NCBI GenBank assembly: GCA_022577435.1
Contig: JAKOON010000004.1
Coordinates: forward strand, 901,501-965,500
Source of the DNA: Embiotoca jacksoni
Lineage: Eukaryota; Chordata; Actinopteri; Embiotocidae
DNA: 64,000 bases
Direction: 5' to 3'
Made by a program: the position numbers and the translations under genes. Every line of letters begins with the position of its first letter. Positions within the stretch are counted from its first letter, which is position 1. Positions 32,773-48,665 of the stretch are shown piece after piece. The notes below the pieces were generated by a model. The model was given only the letters and a program-made list of their open reading frames with translations, did not search any database and was not told where the DNA came from.

Positions 32773-35700
32773 CCCCTCATTTAAACTCCCATTGAAAAGA
32801 CTGAGTCCTCACACGTCCAGCTAAACGTGAGATATGCTACACTCAAAATCAGCCAGTTAAACATTTTCATTCATTACTTCAGCGAAGCTCAGGATATTCT
32901 CTGGAGCTCACCCTCATCTCACGGGGTTCTGTTTCACCTATTTTATGTTACAGAATAAAATAAAAGCACAAATTTGACGTCAGATTGAACATCACAAATT
33001 TGTCCTTCTATTAAGTGGCAAAAGTCGATCAATTACACAGCAAATTATTGACAGCGATTACATTTGTTAGGTTCATTTGTCCAGCTGTGAAGATTTGTTG
33101 CCTTTGTTTCTATAGATGGTAGATCAAATATATTTTTGTTTCTGTTTCTAGTGCTGAGCAGATCTGGGAGCGTTGGTGTTTTGGTGACCTTTTTTCAGCG
33201 ATTTGTAATTTTTCCCAATATGGGCAGAACGGCATCACAGAGGGTGTGTTGTTGAAGATGAGCCGGTTCAGTGCTGTTTTTGTGTATATTTTGAGCTGAA
33301 TTTTCACCTCCGCCACCTCAGACTTAGTCTAAGAGGGCACGCTGAAGTTGCACCCTGCGCCTGTATTCACCAAGATACCACACACATTATCCAGCCTGGT
33401 TTAAAGAAATCAACTACAGCTCCTTCAATATACTGTATCAATGGCCATTTCAAACAAGCAAAGAAAAGTAGTATTACACTATTATGACTTACTGAATTGA
33501 ATCTTCTCATTTATCAAAACAAATTTACCAAAATATTTCTCTGCAAGTTTTCACAGTGTTGCATTACTGTCAAAAACATCCCAGCGCACACACAGTTATC
33601 GTGTTCATTCAGCCATCATTTGAACTGTGCTTGTATAACAGCCTGTTGTATAACACAATGAGGACTTTAACACCAGAAACAGTTCAAACTTCAGTTCTTT
33701 TGGATTGATGTAATTGTTTGAGAAGAAGTGTTTTTGCTGCTCTTAAAATTTAAAGTACTTTATATCTACCAACCTCGTATACAAAGTCTCCTTTTGAAAT
33801 ACTGACCTGTTCGGTCTTTGACAGTTGTAGTCAGTATCACCGGTGTTTGAGTCTGTCTTCTGTGTAGATGCTGTGCATTACGATAGTATGATATTTATCT
33901 TAATTCTTCCAGCATCTGGACAAATGCAAAGCTGGCCATCTGTGAAGACATTTTTTGCAGCTTAAGTGTGAAAATCACAGGTGGTATTCAGTATGTGCCA
34001 AAAGAATATTTACTTGATTGATTAGCAGTGTGCATTTCAAGCAAAGTCACACAATGCAGGATTTTACAAGAAAAAATGTGGCAGGAACTATATTCATAAA
34101 GCAGACACACTAATATGACAAACAGCAGCAAAACGGTCCAAAGATAAGTTCATAGCCATATTAATGTTCTATGTTTACATGTTATCGTAAATTTGTGGTA
34201 CAGCTGTTAGTCAATTAAAACAAAATAATCAGGTTTTAAAAAGTCCAGTTCAAAGTGACAAAGATCTGGCTGCTTTTTGACCTCACGTCAAGAGTGTTTG
34301 TGTCTTAAAAACGTGCACTGACTAACAAAAGCAGCCGGTGCCTGGCTTTATCCATATTTATAGTTATGTCATCCAGAACACAGTGTCAACATGGCAAGTA
34401 GACAAAAAAACAAAACTGCCCACGAGTACACAGAGCAGAACCTGCCAGAGGAAGAGGAAGACGTTCCTGATGGTATTAAACAGCAGGTTCATCTTCTGAG
34501 TGTATGAGCGCGGTGCATTTTTCAATCTCCATAGTGACATTACTGTCAACTGTAGAAGGCCAAATATATTGCAATGCCCTGCACTATAACCAGAGTAAGT
34601 CAAACATGACTTCTGGAGTCGTTCCACTTCATTCAGGACAGTCATCACAAAAACTAGGAGCTGTGATTTCAGTCTCGGGTGCACAGCAACAAGGCAACTG
34701 GTGAAAATGACACGACACCAGCACCTATCGAAAAGCAACACACAGCCTGCTTGGAATTGATGGTTCTCAGAATCCCCAGCCAATTACTGAAATGGAGCCA
34801 TAGTGGTGACCACAGAAAATGTAGGAGGTGTAGTTCAGGAGGATGACAAGTACCTCAGTCCTGCATTGTGCAGTATGATGTGCTTTGTTGTACAAGCTGA
34901 TGAGAGTCCTGAATCTCTCTGTCCTAAAGCACTGGAGCTGTCACTGCAGCGGCTGCTTGAAAAAGAGCTTCTGGTTGCAACTCGAGTTGAAGAGAAACAT
35001 TTTAGCCAAAGGAGTGAAGAAAAGCCGAGCATTCGAACACTCCCCCGAGTATCCTCGAGCACTTGTTCTTCCAGCATGCCTGTGCAAAGCTCTGGGGACG
35101 CTAGTGTTGTATCTTTAAGGTTTTGCTTGGTAAAAACATTTCCACCTATCAGCCCAGTAATTGTAGATGGTGCTGTTTTGTACAAAGTAATGAATGACAC
35201 CCTCAGAGTTTCTGTAACCGTATGACTTATTCAGGAGGTATTCTCCCACAGAGAGCAGAAAAGGTCAACCTCTCTGCAATTTGTCAGGCAACATCTGTTC
35301 AGTGATATAACTTTATATTCAGTGATGGTAATAGAGGAGTTTTGCCTCTTAAAAAGGAATAAGCTCTCCAATTTAACAACCTTAATTCAAGAGTGAGATT
35401 GAAATCAGAACCTGGGATGTTGTCGATTTGTTGGGGAGGAAGTTGAACTAAATTAGACCGACTGATGGAAACCAGTATTTTGTCTTACTTGCTTCATCCG
35501 TCAGCCATTAACTGTATTAAATCATTATGGTAAAGATACAAAAAAGGTCTGAATAATTTTAACAAACGATGATAGGGGCATTTAACACAGGATGATTACT
35601 GAACATGTTTTACTTGGTCCATTGGCTCAAGATTAAAGACCTTGTCTTGAAGGCTGTGAAATGAAATAATATATGCCGGGACTGGATGGCAGAAAATGTG

Positions 35701-38700
35701 TCTTTTTTAGTTCTAGCTTAAGGGAACTCCAGCCAAATGAAAATATCTTTTGTAAACAGGATATTGTTTAGTTGAATGTAGCTTTGCAGCTGTGGTGGGG
35801 CATGACTGCCTAACCAGCCTGGGGCGCTGTAAAAAGCCATTCCTACAGCCCAGTCACTTACTGTATGTAACAGCAAAACAACTCTGACAGATCAAAGAAT
35901 ATTCATTAACATATTCAGCACATTAAAATGTAAAAAAGCAAAAGTCTAAGAACACTTGGGGAAGTGTACTTCAAAAGCTATTTGACAGGGGAAAAAAATA
36001 AAGTCTAAAGGGCAGTTTGGGAAATTTCCTCTAATATATCAAATTGTCTTCTCACGTACACAAAGATGCTCTAATATAACTTCAAAAAACTGCATGGCAG
36101 TCTAGATGAGTGAGATATGTGACATATCACAGAATTTACAAATTCTTTGTGTAAATGTTTTATATTAATACACAGAATATACACTTTCAGTCATAACTAA
36201 TAAAAATGACTGACAAATGCAATGATCATGAATAATAACTATCTTTTCAAGTCAAGTCTCAAAGCTGTGGAGGCTCAGAGTTGAAGATGTTGAAGTCTTT
36301 CAGTTCCTTCCAACAATATACAGACTGAGTGGCCAAAGGAGGTCTGACCATTGTTGTTTTTAGTATTTTATCTAATCAGAAGTTGTGACCTGATTGTTTT
36401 AGTTTTGAAGTTTCTGGTCATGTCACAGGAAAGTTGAGTTTTCCAGCTGCTCGGTCTCCAGTTCATATTTCTGTAACAAGAGTCAGAGACTCAAGTCTCA
36501 GCTGTTATGAAAACAACGATAACAATAAAATCAATATCTCCGATATTTAAAGCAATGTTCTCAGCAGTTTGCAGTTATTCAAGGTGTGTGATGTGAATAT
36601 TAATATCTGTTTCATCTCTGTGCATGCAGAGGAGAGATTTGTCCTTGACCCATTTAGTTATGGACAAATGAAAGTGAAACATGTTTACCTCGTGAGACAG
36701 TCAGTTAGCTGGAGGAAATTCACCCGCTACCTAAATAGCTTCAGTTTGGAAACTACTTGTTGAAACACATCCTCTTATGTCTTTAAGTGTGTGTACAACA
36801 TTCAGTATTCCATGTAAATAGTTCATATGAGACGATGAAAGGTAACTTTGACACCGCTAAGGTGTTTCCTTTATTCTAAGCTGCGTTAAACATGATTTGG
36901 ACCAATCAGCTCAGAGGTAAATCATATCTTCCTAAGATGGCGTTGCTCCCGTGAAGGATGAGACCGTAGTATATAAGATGGTGTTTTCATTTTAGCAGTT
37001 GAACTCATGTCACAGCATGCTACGTGTTGCAGAATCTACCTTTATATCCAACTAGTTTCATAACGGTCTCTTGGGATTTGTCTTTGTTGAGAAAATGATG
37101 TTGTCTCTGGAGGGTGGAGCCGATTCTAAATTAATTGCAAAAATAAATGAATGCCGATATTCTTTCAAGGAATCTTCCTCAGCATTGTTATGCTTTCGTG
37201 CCAGGCATATTATATTTATCTGAACAGGTGTCTGTGTGATCTCGTGTGAATGGATGTGGGAGACATGCAGCTTTAGTTTCTATCGGCAGTTCAATTTATA
37301 TATCAATAATTTCAGTTGCAAAGATTATAACTGCCTATCATGACACAAAGCCATGTTTGTGTTTGGATCGAGTTTTTCTTTTATATGCAGATGACAGGTT
37401 TTGGTGAGGACAGCGTTCATAATGACCGCTTGATTATGATGATAATAATTCCATAAAGCACAATTCTTTTTCTTTTTTTTGTATAATTTTCTGGTGTGTA
37501 TTTCCCGTCTTTTTGACATGCCTGTGTATTTTTGAGAATCAGAACAAGCTGTGGTGATAGGTTTGATTGAAAATTGATTTTCATTAAATGGCAAATTTCC
37601 CATGGTGCACAGTTGCCATGTAGACCTTTACATGGAGGTCGATCCAAGTGCATCATGTTAGTATGTTTCTATGAACAGAAAATTAGCTCTACGGGAGATG
37701 ACTTAAATCACAGCACTCTGTACTGACCAGATTAAATGAAATATCCCCATAAATATCATGATGTTGTTATGTGAGTCTGTGTATGTCTACACATGCATCT
37801 GTAGTGTTCAGTGGGCCGAGACTCTCCTTATTTTTATCTTTTATATATATTTGATAGAAGTTGTAAGGGTAGCCATAGAGTAGCAGTTTCCAGTAGGTCT
37901 AACCAAGGGGCCACTTGGAATATGTTTGCCCAACTCACCTATAATGAGCACATCTCCCGGGATGATGTTGTGGGAAGACAACTGCATTCACCAGCCACAG
38001 CTTCCTCATTAGCACGGTCCTGTCTGCCCAGGGGGTTATGTAGTTATATTGGGTGATTCAAGTCTTAACAAAATCTCTGTGAGGTCACCATGAACCAAGT
38101 TTTCAGACAGTGGACATCCATGTAAGGAACAGCAGTGAGGAAAATGAAGCTCACTAGTCAGTCTAGACTAGAATAAGCTGTTAAAAGTCACATCGGAAAT
38201 AATATAACACTAGAAATAAAAGAACAAATGCACTCACAAATACCTCAAATAAAAGGTGACAAATGGAAAAAGATGTCTAAAAGACAACTTTATAAGCAAT
38301 GAATTAAAGTACATAACAGTGAATTGTTTCTTTTTATGGCTCCGTACTATATTTCTTCATACATTATATTAGCATGTAATCGCACATTCCAGCTGATTGA
38401 CGTACAACTGACAAAAATATGTGTATGTGCATCGTGTTTCTGCTTGTTTCATGTCATTTTTTCCTGTGTGTCCCCTCACTAATGATGTCTGACAGGGACC
38501 GGTTCAAAGATAAAGGTTAATCACTGTGTCCAAGTGCTCAAATCCTTTCTGCAGGGCCGTCCTTTGTATTCCAGAGGAGTACCTGCTGCTCCTCATTTTC
38601 CGCTGTAATTGCTTTGTAGAAGGGCAGTGCTTCGGACAAAGTGTAGATAAGGGTATTTTGTTGTTTGTAATGACCTCAGTGTTAAATGCTTTTGCTCTCG

Positions 38701-41700
38701 AGAACGCTAAATAATTTTTCATGCTAATTCTATAATTTTTCAAACAAGGGCTGCGACTGCTAAAACTAATTATGGTTTGGATGCTGTCCTTTTTCTTATT
38801 CCACAGTTATTCAGCTGAACCATGGCCTTCAGCACACCTAGCATTATCATTCACCTTGGTGATTGGATGAAAAGCTGTCAGCTAAAAGTACAGGTGTGAA
38901 CACACCCAAGAATCATTTAGATCTGATCTGCTTAGACCGGATCCAGAGATGGTCTGGGATGCATATGCCCACATTCTTATAGCAGCGTGAACACAAATGC
39001 ATCACGGGGCCACTTTGAAGACCCAACTGACATTGTCTATATAGGCAATAAAAAAAAAAGGCAGCTCTCAGTGCCACGTTTCTGTGTTCGTATCTGACTT
39101 GGTGCTTCTACCTTACTGTCACATTACAGCAGGTATATTAGGTTGTTGTTTTTCCTCCACTCAAGCAGTTTTTTTACAACATAAGATCTACGCCGGCTCT
39201 TCCTTTTTATATTGTTAACAGAAAAAATATTCTGCATCATTCAGCCTGCACTGCTGAACTGCACAGAAAGCAAACAAGATCTATCAGCACAGTTATTATA
39301 CCTGTTTAGTCATTTCAAACACAAGCTTCATGTGAGACTTGTTCCACCAAAACCTTCTTTGCATTTTGCTTTTATTCTTTTAGTTTGTCTTGTGTGTATT
39401 TTTGACACACATCAGATCTACATCAGTGGACGAGCCGCCGCCCCTTCACACAGTTCACTGCAGTGCAGGGTCCAACCCTCTCAAACCCGCTGCAATAATT
39501 CAATAATCTGACACAAACTGATAGGGTCCTGACGATTCAGATAATGAATTACAAATTCACTGAACTTTATTAAGATATTTACAAACGTGAAATTTGTCAT
39601 GCATTTCTAATAGATAGTAGATTAAAATGAGACTGCAATGAGCAAATATGTCTCATATTGTTAAATCCCTATTTCTTGAACTCCTACTGCATATTTACGT
39701 TGATGTACGTGTTCATTTGAACATAGACCGGGGAAGAGATCCGATCAAAACTGGTCACCGGAGATGCATGAGGAGACACATTATAATGCCTGGTGTGGAC
39801 TCGTGTACTTAAACCTGTCATCGGATCATCCAGGCTGCATGATGATGCCGACTGCAGAGGGCCTACGTCACGAATACCGATAGTTTAACAAAGACATTCT
39901 GTATTTATTTGGTTTGTCAGACACCAGTCAAAAAAACAAAGCCCCAAAATATTCAACTTAAGTCTGTCAAGAGAGCTTTTGTTTTATTTAAACTGGAGGC
40001 AATAAGCATATAACTGAAATTTAGAAACAAGTCTCCACCTTGTACTTTCTGTTAAATCTTCGAACACATTAAAACAGCGTTCAGCAGCGTTGGAAAAGTG
40101 ACTTTCCCAACCTGAGGTTTAGCTGTTCTATATTTTTGGAACATGTCAGTGTTCAACGTGCCTCTGTTCTGTACCTCACAGCTTCATTGCAGCTTGGCCT
40201 TGGTAGAAATGTCAATAAACATTTTCTCCAAACATGAGCTGCTCTTTTGTATTTGCCGATTCAATCCCATCATGCTTTCTTTTTCTTCGTTTTAAAGCTC
40301 AAACACAGTTTGTTATAAAACGCGAGATACAAAAGAGGAGAACTGATGTTAGGCAAACATGGCAGCCTTCAGTCGGACACGTACCAGAAAGGGTGTAATA
40401 ACTCTCCATTTGACACATTGCAGCATACACATCTATATGTGCTGTTTTTCACAGTGCATATGGAAGCTGCTCACAGGATGCCACTACACGGCCTTCGTGA
40501 GTTCAGACCTAACAAGGTGTAAGTTTTGAAGATTTTCTGCAGCCTCTTGCACATTCTTGCCTCTGCAATCTGTCCCATTGCCGAATTACAGTAAAACTGC
40601 CACGACATAATTACGGACAGTAACTATGATGAATCTACTTCTGTAATTACTCTGCAGTTCAATTTCACTCATCACTGACTGTCATTGCCAATTACTATCT
40701 CCATAATAGGACTTTTCTGGACACTGCAGAGCTGCTTTTTAGAAGAATCATGAATACTGAGTCACATAATCATAACTTATTGAAGAAATTATGTGTCAAC
40801 TCATGTCTCTTTTGTCTTAAATAACAGAACAATTGCTGAGAGGTTAGCAATTTGCTCAGAGATTTAATGTAGGTCCGGTTGTAAAATGCATTTATTTCTT
40901 AATAATAAATCTTCATCATCTTTCTTAATAAAACAAACTGCTGCTGCTATCATGATTCGTAAACATGTTGCACATGACGGCTCTATCTGCCTTGTACTGA
41001 TTTTGGTTGTTTAATAAAGCTTCAGTTAAACACAATAAAGCTCACAATTGCGAGAGGATAGATTCAATAGAAAACAGAATAAAAGTAAATTGAACAGCCT
41101 GTTAAGGACTCCTTTTCCGTATTTGTTTCCTTGTTTGGCTCCTTATATTTTTAGTTAAGAGCAGATGTTGTGGATGTTGTACAGTAGATGGGACAGACGT
41201 GTTAAGTTGGTATAGTCCACCGCTGCTGTTGGTCGTGATGATCAAACGCCAGCCAGCCCTGAAGGAGAAGGGCAGAGTGGCCGAGGGCGTCGTGGCTTTC
41301 TGTTCAACACATCATACCCTTCTGGTATGAACCTGTTCTGTTGAAATGAACCACTGTTCTTCACCGGAGGATTCTTCTCAGCGCGTTAGCTACAAACCGA
41401 CACGATGCACTTTGATCCAGGTGTGTGGGAGAGCTGTTCGGTCTGCGGCAGAGACTATGAGCTTAGTCCTTGACTAAACATTTCACTGGGTTTTTGACAA
41501 ATAAACAATGACCTCATTCACACTTTGCCTAAACCAACTGAAAACACACTCTTTTAGTCAAATGACTTCATTTACAACACCAATAATGACCCAGCTTTGG
41601 ACTGCAGTAGGTCGAGGGAAGGGATACATGCATATAATAATATAGCAGCATAAATTGCCATCTGCTGCAGTATCAGGAATATTAATATCCTAAAGTTAAG

Positions 41701-43539
41701 GGCTTTAAGGTTAGAAAAAGGTCATACACAAGACAGAAAATCTAGTTTCCAAATCACATGTTTGAATGTGCTACCTGAATCTACTTCTGTCTAGACTCAA
41801 AGGTTTTTAATCCAAGTAATGGCTGTTCATAATAGCCAAGTTTGAGGATTGTTTGAAGAATAAAACATTTTTATTAGACAAAGCATACAATGTGCACATC
41901 AATCCTTATGAAAAACAACTTTCATTCCATGTTGGGCTGAAAAGGGTCCAGACTCACTAATATTTAATACTACTGAGTAACAGCTTGGTTTTCAGCATCT
42001 CCCTGAACTACAACACTACATTAAACTGACAAACTCCCAAAGAAAAACAGAACATAATTGGCTATAAATAGACAAAACACAAAGACAGATTGCCTGGTCA
42101 CTGCCACTGACCTTGAATTGAGTAAGATGCTGACTCAGTGAGCTCAGCTTGAATGTGGAGACAAGCAGTTCGTTGCTCCGGAGTAGCGACTGTTTCTACT
42201 GGAGCAGAGGTGGAAGCAGAGCTGCTCGATAGTCAGCACACAATCCAGAAAACATAAGCAATAATTAAAACAGGTACAGAAACCTGCTGTGCTCAGAGGG
42301 ACATTAGTTACTTAATTGTAAAGCTGCTAGTGTCACACATTTTTCCTTTTCCTTTTCGATTAATTCTAAGATTGACAGCAAAATCCTACGTGACTCCACT
42401 CGTCCTCCTCCAGGTCGTCCTGGCTGATGTCCCGTGACACAAACAGAAGGACAACCTTTTGAGGGAGTCGGTCTTTTGAACTCTGCTCTTCCCCCCACAG
42501 GAATATCCCATCCCTACTTTTCACTGCCTACCGCTACGCCTTGCAATATGCAATGTGCACTTTAAAAAAGGACTTTAATCATAGCTCGTGGGTGTATCCC
42601 TCTGTGTTCCCTGCTGCGTCCAGTTTTACATTTTAAATTGCCTCACTGGGGATGAATGATGTCTTTTCAATTCAATTGACGTGAATGATGTGGACTTGCT
42701 TTCACACTCAAAATCGTGGTTTAAGATTTATTTGTCCACATTTATTCTTTGAGTCGATATTATGGTTCTGTCCTAAATTTGTCTTTGCAGAGTCCCCCAA
42801 TTTGAAGCCAGATTTCCTTTTAAGTAGAAAATAAAAAGAGGAAACGTACACAAACAAGCAGTTCATAATTATCAGTCGAATACATCCTAAATAATGCACC
42901 ATATGCTGGGTCTCAGAGGCACAGAGTCTCTAGTGGATCCTAAATTCTCTGTTTAGTAGAAATACATTTTAGCTGGTCCTCTGGGTAAGCTCAGATGTGC
43001 AGCCAAACTGACAAATTAAAATAAATGGCGATGTGTATTTTCAAGTAAAAGGGATGTTTCAGTTCTACTGGACAAACAACACAAAGCAGCGCAGAGAGGC
43101 AAGATGTGTTCAGGCGGAGTAGAAAGTGCGCTGAGATGAATAATTTCATTTTGAAATAGAGTTACATCTCACATGGTTAGGATTCTGGGTCTTGATTCTC
43201 TGCAGCAAACAAGGGCACAGTGGTGCATCTATTCTGTGCTCTTACTTTAAGCCACACAAACCAGCAGCATTGTCTTTCATTCCTGACATGAAACCACATT
43301 TCCCTGAACCTGAAGCGTTGGCATTTGATGAACGGCGGGATGTTGTGTTCTGCATGTTATCCCTCTTGGCAGTACTTCCATACCGTCTCACTTTTGAAAA
43401 GTATGAGACTTTCCTAACCCCACTGTGATGGATATAGATTTTCTCTGTTGAGTCAGATATCCACCACATCCAGATTTTTGGACCTTTTGTATATAGAAAT
43501 CTCAAATATTTGTTTTTTTTATAGAGTAAGGTGTGCACA
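32773..43539. other. Long non-coding stretch
   Basis: About 10.8 kb with no convincing exon. Open frames such as 34803-35225 (+) and 34364-34783 (-) have no recognisable domain. Segments near 38870-39000 and 39720-39840 share wording (GAT-CCGATC, ACTGGTC, GATGCAT) and may be parts of one dispersed repeat. The segment 40540-40740 is rich in TAATTA-type homeodomain words. A GC-richer patch at 41210-41470 is unexplained. Confidence 0.4.
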
Positions 43540-44000
43540 TTAAAGGAATGGTTAACATTTTGGGAAATACTCCTTTTCTCACTGAGGGTAAGATGAGATC
43601 TTTCTTTTTCATGTCGGCAAGGCATCTGTGGGTGTTTTTCAATTTCATCTTAATGTGATCCTGGGAGAGCAGATATGTAGAACCGGAGAAGCCTTTGTTA
43701 TGTTCCCCTATGTGCCATATAAATCTAGAAAACATCGGACCCTGGGAATGAAGAATTACTTTCTCATATCTGTCTAAAGCTACAGAGATCGGTAACCGAG
43801 CTGCAATCGAGAAACGAGATATAACGTGTTGATAATTAAGGTTTTGAGGTGCTGGTAAGCGGATGTCTAAACCTTTGGACAGAGACATGCCTGCTGTTTC
43901 ACCCCTCTGTCTATTCTTTACGCGAAGTTAAGGCAAGTTATCCTTCACTAGCTATACTAGCGTTCAAAACCTGCTACAATTTACCAACGTTCACTGAACA
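43540..44000. mobile_element. Degenerate teleost dispersed repeat (MITE-like)
   Basis: It starts TTAAAGGAATGGTTAACATT then TTGGGAAATACTCC, which matches the familiar teleost end 'ttaaagggatagttcaacattttgggaaata'. Further on it has GAGATATAACGTGTT, GAGGTGCTGGTAAGCGGAT and CCTTTGGACAGAG, all words of the same known repeat family (as I recall it) in the arrangement expected of its second half. It is old and diverged. Confidence 0.65.
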
Positions 44001-46357
<2,357 letters not shown>

Positions 46358-46859
46358 ATATGGCAATAAAAGCACTTCTTTGTGGTCTGTGTGTGCATGT
46401 GTGGGCATCCAGAATGACATCCATTTGGATCCTCACAATGCGTTTCTTTATTCAGCTGTTCACCCGAAGTGCAGCACATTACAGGTGTGACTGTGGTCAA
46501 CAACATGTGTTGTGGTGAAGTGCTTTATGGGACTGTTTGCTGATCCTCTTCATGTTGCCGAGGGCCTGCAGGAGAGGAGGCAGATAATAGGAGTCAGATG
46601 TAGATGTCTTTGAGGTTGACGGGGTTGCTGCAGCCTGTCAGATAATGAGACAAAAAGGCGAGACTCCCCTGCATAATGACTCAGCATTAATGCTGATGTT
46701 ACCTCAGAAGGGAAATGCTGTGGTCACAGGAGGGTAATGCTCAGCTATTTACATTAACTGTGACTGTGCATTTTGAAGCAGGCCAGAGAAAACTCTTTAG
46801 AGGAACATTAATGGTGCACAGAGATGAGCAACTCTGTAATGGAAGCCTAATTACTGATG

Positions 46860-47745
46860 CAGTGGTCGGTGGTACTGGAGCTCCTCAGGGAACTGTTCTG
46901 TCTCCTTCCTGTTCACCTTCTACACCACTGACTTCCAGAACAACTCAGAGTCAAGACATCTGCAGAAGTTCTCTGATGACTCTGCAGTGGACGGTGTATA
47001 AGGGATGGACGGGAGGAGGAGTCAGTGGACGGTGTATAAGGGATGGACGGGAGGAGGAGTCAGTGGACGGGTGTAAGGGATGGACGGGAGGAGGAGTCAG
47101 TGGTCGGGTGTAAGGGATGGACGGGAGGAGGAGTCAGTGGACGGTGTATAAGGGATGGACGGGAGGAGGAGTCAGTGGACGGGTGTATAAAGGATGGACG
47201 GGAGGAGGAGTCAGTGGACGGTGTATAAGGGATGGACGGGAGGAGGAGTCAGTGGACGGGTGTAAGGGATGGACGGGAGGAGGAGTCAGTGGACGGGTGT
47301 AAGGGATGGACGGGAGGAGGAGTCAGTGGACGGGTGTAAGGGATGGACGGGAGGAGGAGTCAGTGGACGGATGGATAAGGGATGGACGGGAGGAGGAGTC
47401 AGTGGTCGGGTGTAAGGGATGGACGGGAGGAGGAGTCAGTGGACGGTGTATAAGTGATGGACGGGAGGAGGAGTCAGTGGTCGGGTGTATAAAGGATGGA
47501 TGGGAGGAGGAGTCAGTGGACGGGTGTAAGGGATGGACGGGAGGAGGAGTCAGTGGACGGGTGTAAGGGATGGACGGGAGGAGGAGTCAGTGGTCGGTGT
47601 ATAAAGGATGGATGGGAGGACGAGTACAGGGCAGTAGTGGAGGACTTTGTGGAGTGGGCTGGTAGAAATCACTTCCTCCTGAACGTGGCCAAGACCAGAG
47701 AGATGGTGGTCGACTTCAGGAGGAAGACGACGGCTCCACAATCTT
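46860..47745 (+). pseudogene. LINE reverse-transcriptase fragment interrupted by a minisatellite
   Basis: The left part encodes GAPQGTVLSP (46877-46906), the conserved RT block before the active site. After a one-base frameshift it reads FYTTDFQNNSES and then LQKFSDDSAV, where DD (46975-46980) is the catalytic pair equivalent to the YADD motif. The right part (from about 47619) encodes EYRAVVEDFVEWAGRNHFLL and then NVAKTREMVVDFRR, the thumb-side segment that follows in fish L2/Rex1-type LINEs. Between them lies the 37-39-bp minisatellite. Frameshift, stops and repeat expansion mean it is dead. I cannot be sure of the LINE family. Confidence 0.85.
46986..47618. repeat. 37-39-bp minisatellite, about 17 units
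   Basis: Tandem units of the form cggtgtataagggatggacg + ggaggaggagtcagtgga, with variants differing in gtgtaag/gtgtataa and gga/ggt. I counted about 17 copies of GGATGGACGGGAGGAGGAG or a near match. Units of 37, 38 and 39 bp are mixed, so the reading frame rotates. Confidence 0.95.
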
Positions 47746-48389
47746 TCAATACATTTGTTAACAGGATTAGTAGCAACTGGGCAGCTTGGGTTCATGCTGC
47801 CGTGTCAGAAAACATCTGGTTTGAGGAATCATTTCCAAATCAAAGAGTGATGATCTGCAGCTGATTCTCCCATGTGACCCCTGGAGTGGCAGGGCATCCA
47901 TTTTATAGCACATGGTCCAGTTTGCCACCTGAGCTAAAAGGATGATCCAGGTCACTCAGCAGTCCAGTGGCCATCCGGACAAACAACCCACCAACTCTGA
48001 AAGCAGATGTATGGAGGAGTATTTCTAGAAATTCCACTTTGTGAATTAAGCCTTCTGCTTTAAAATGAAATACATAGAAATGACATGTACAACTTGCATT
48101 GTTTGGTGGTTGTAACTGGACGGGCAAGATCAAGTTTCAGAGTCTATACTATACTGCTATAGTACATATGCAGTCAGAAACAGTGCTGCTTAAGATTTGT
48201 TTTTAAACGGTGTTGTAGTGAGACGATAAGAGAGGTCGTGCTGTGATACAACTTCTTTGTACAAGTTACACAAATTTTGTTACGGCTCAGTTCCATTCAG
48301 TGTCCTATAAACCAGGACAACGACCCAATATTCACAATATCAGCACCCTGGAACCAGCTCACTTCAACAGATTGCATCTGTTGTTACTC
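47746..48389. other. Non-coding DNA
   Basis: May include decayed LINE sequence next to the RT fragment (ATTAGTAGCAACTGGGCAGC). No gene is supported. Confidence 0.4.
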
Positions 48390-48665
48390 CTCTGCGAGGG
48401 CGACAGCCGTGGCCAGAGGCATTATGGTTTTAAGTTGTCTGTTTGTCCCGTTTTTTTTTTAATGCAATATCTCAGAAACGGCTGGAGGGAATTTCTATAA
48501 ATGATAAAAGGTCAAAGGTCACTGAGACCTCACAAAACACATTAGTTGCCATAACTCAAGAATCGATGCGCTAAATATGGCGAAATTTCATCATAACAGG
48601 GTGAAATGATGACGTGAGGAAATGGAGGCAGAATGTTTGACAGTTTTTTGTCCACACTGACATCA
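48390..48665. mobile_element. Teleost dispersed-repeat relic
   Basis: Words such as ATATCTCAGAAACGGCTGGA, AAAGGTCACTGAGACCTCAC, GCCATAACTCAAGAAT and AAATTTCATCATAAC follow each other as in a common teleost interspersed repeat. No open frame is present. The family name is uncertain. Confidence 0.55.

Noticed and set aside
34364..35225. Opposite-strand open frames of about 140 codons
   Set aside because: No motif recognised, non-ATG start on the + strand, composition not typical of coding.
46986..47618. Possible repeat protein (DGREEESVDG units) or CRISPR-like array
   Set aside because: Unit lengths of 37, 38 and 39 bp rotate the frame, and there are no unique spacers. It is a minisatellite in a dead LINE.
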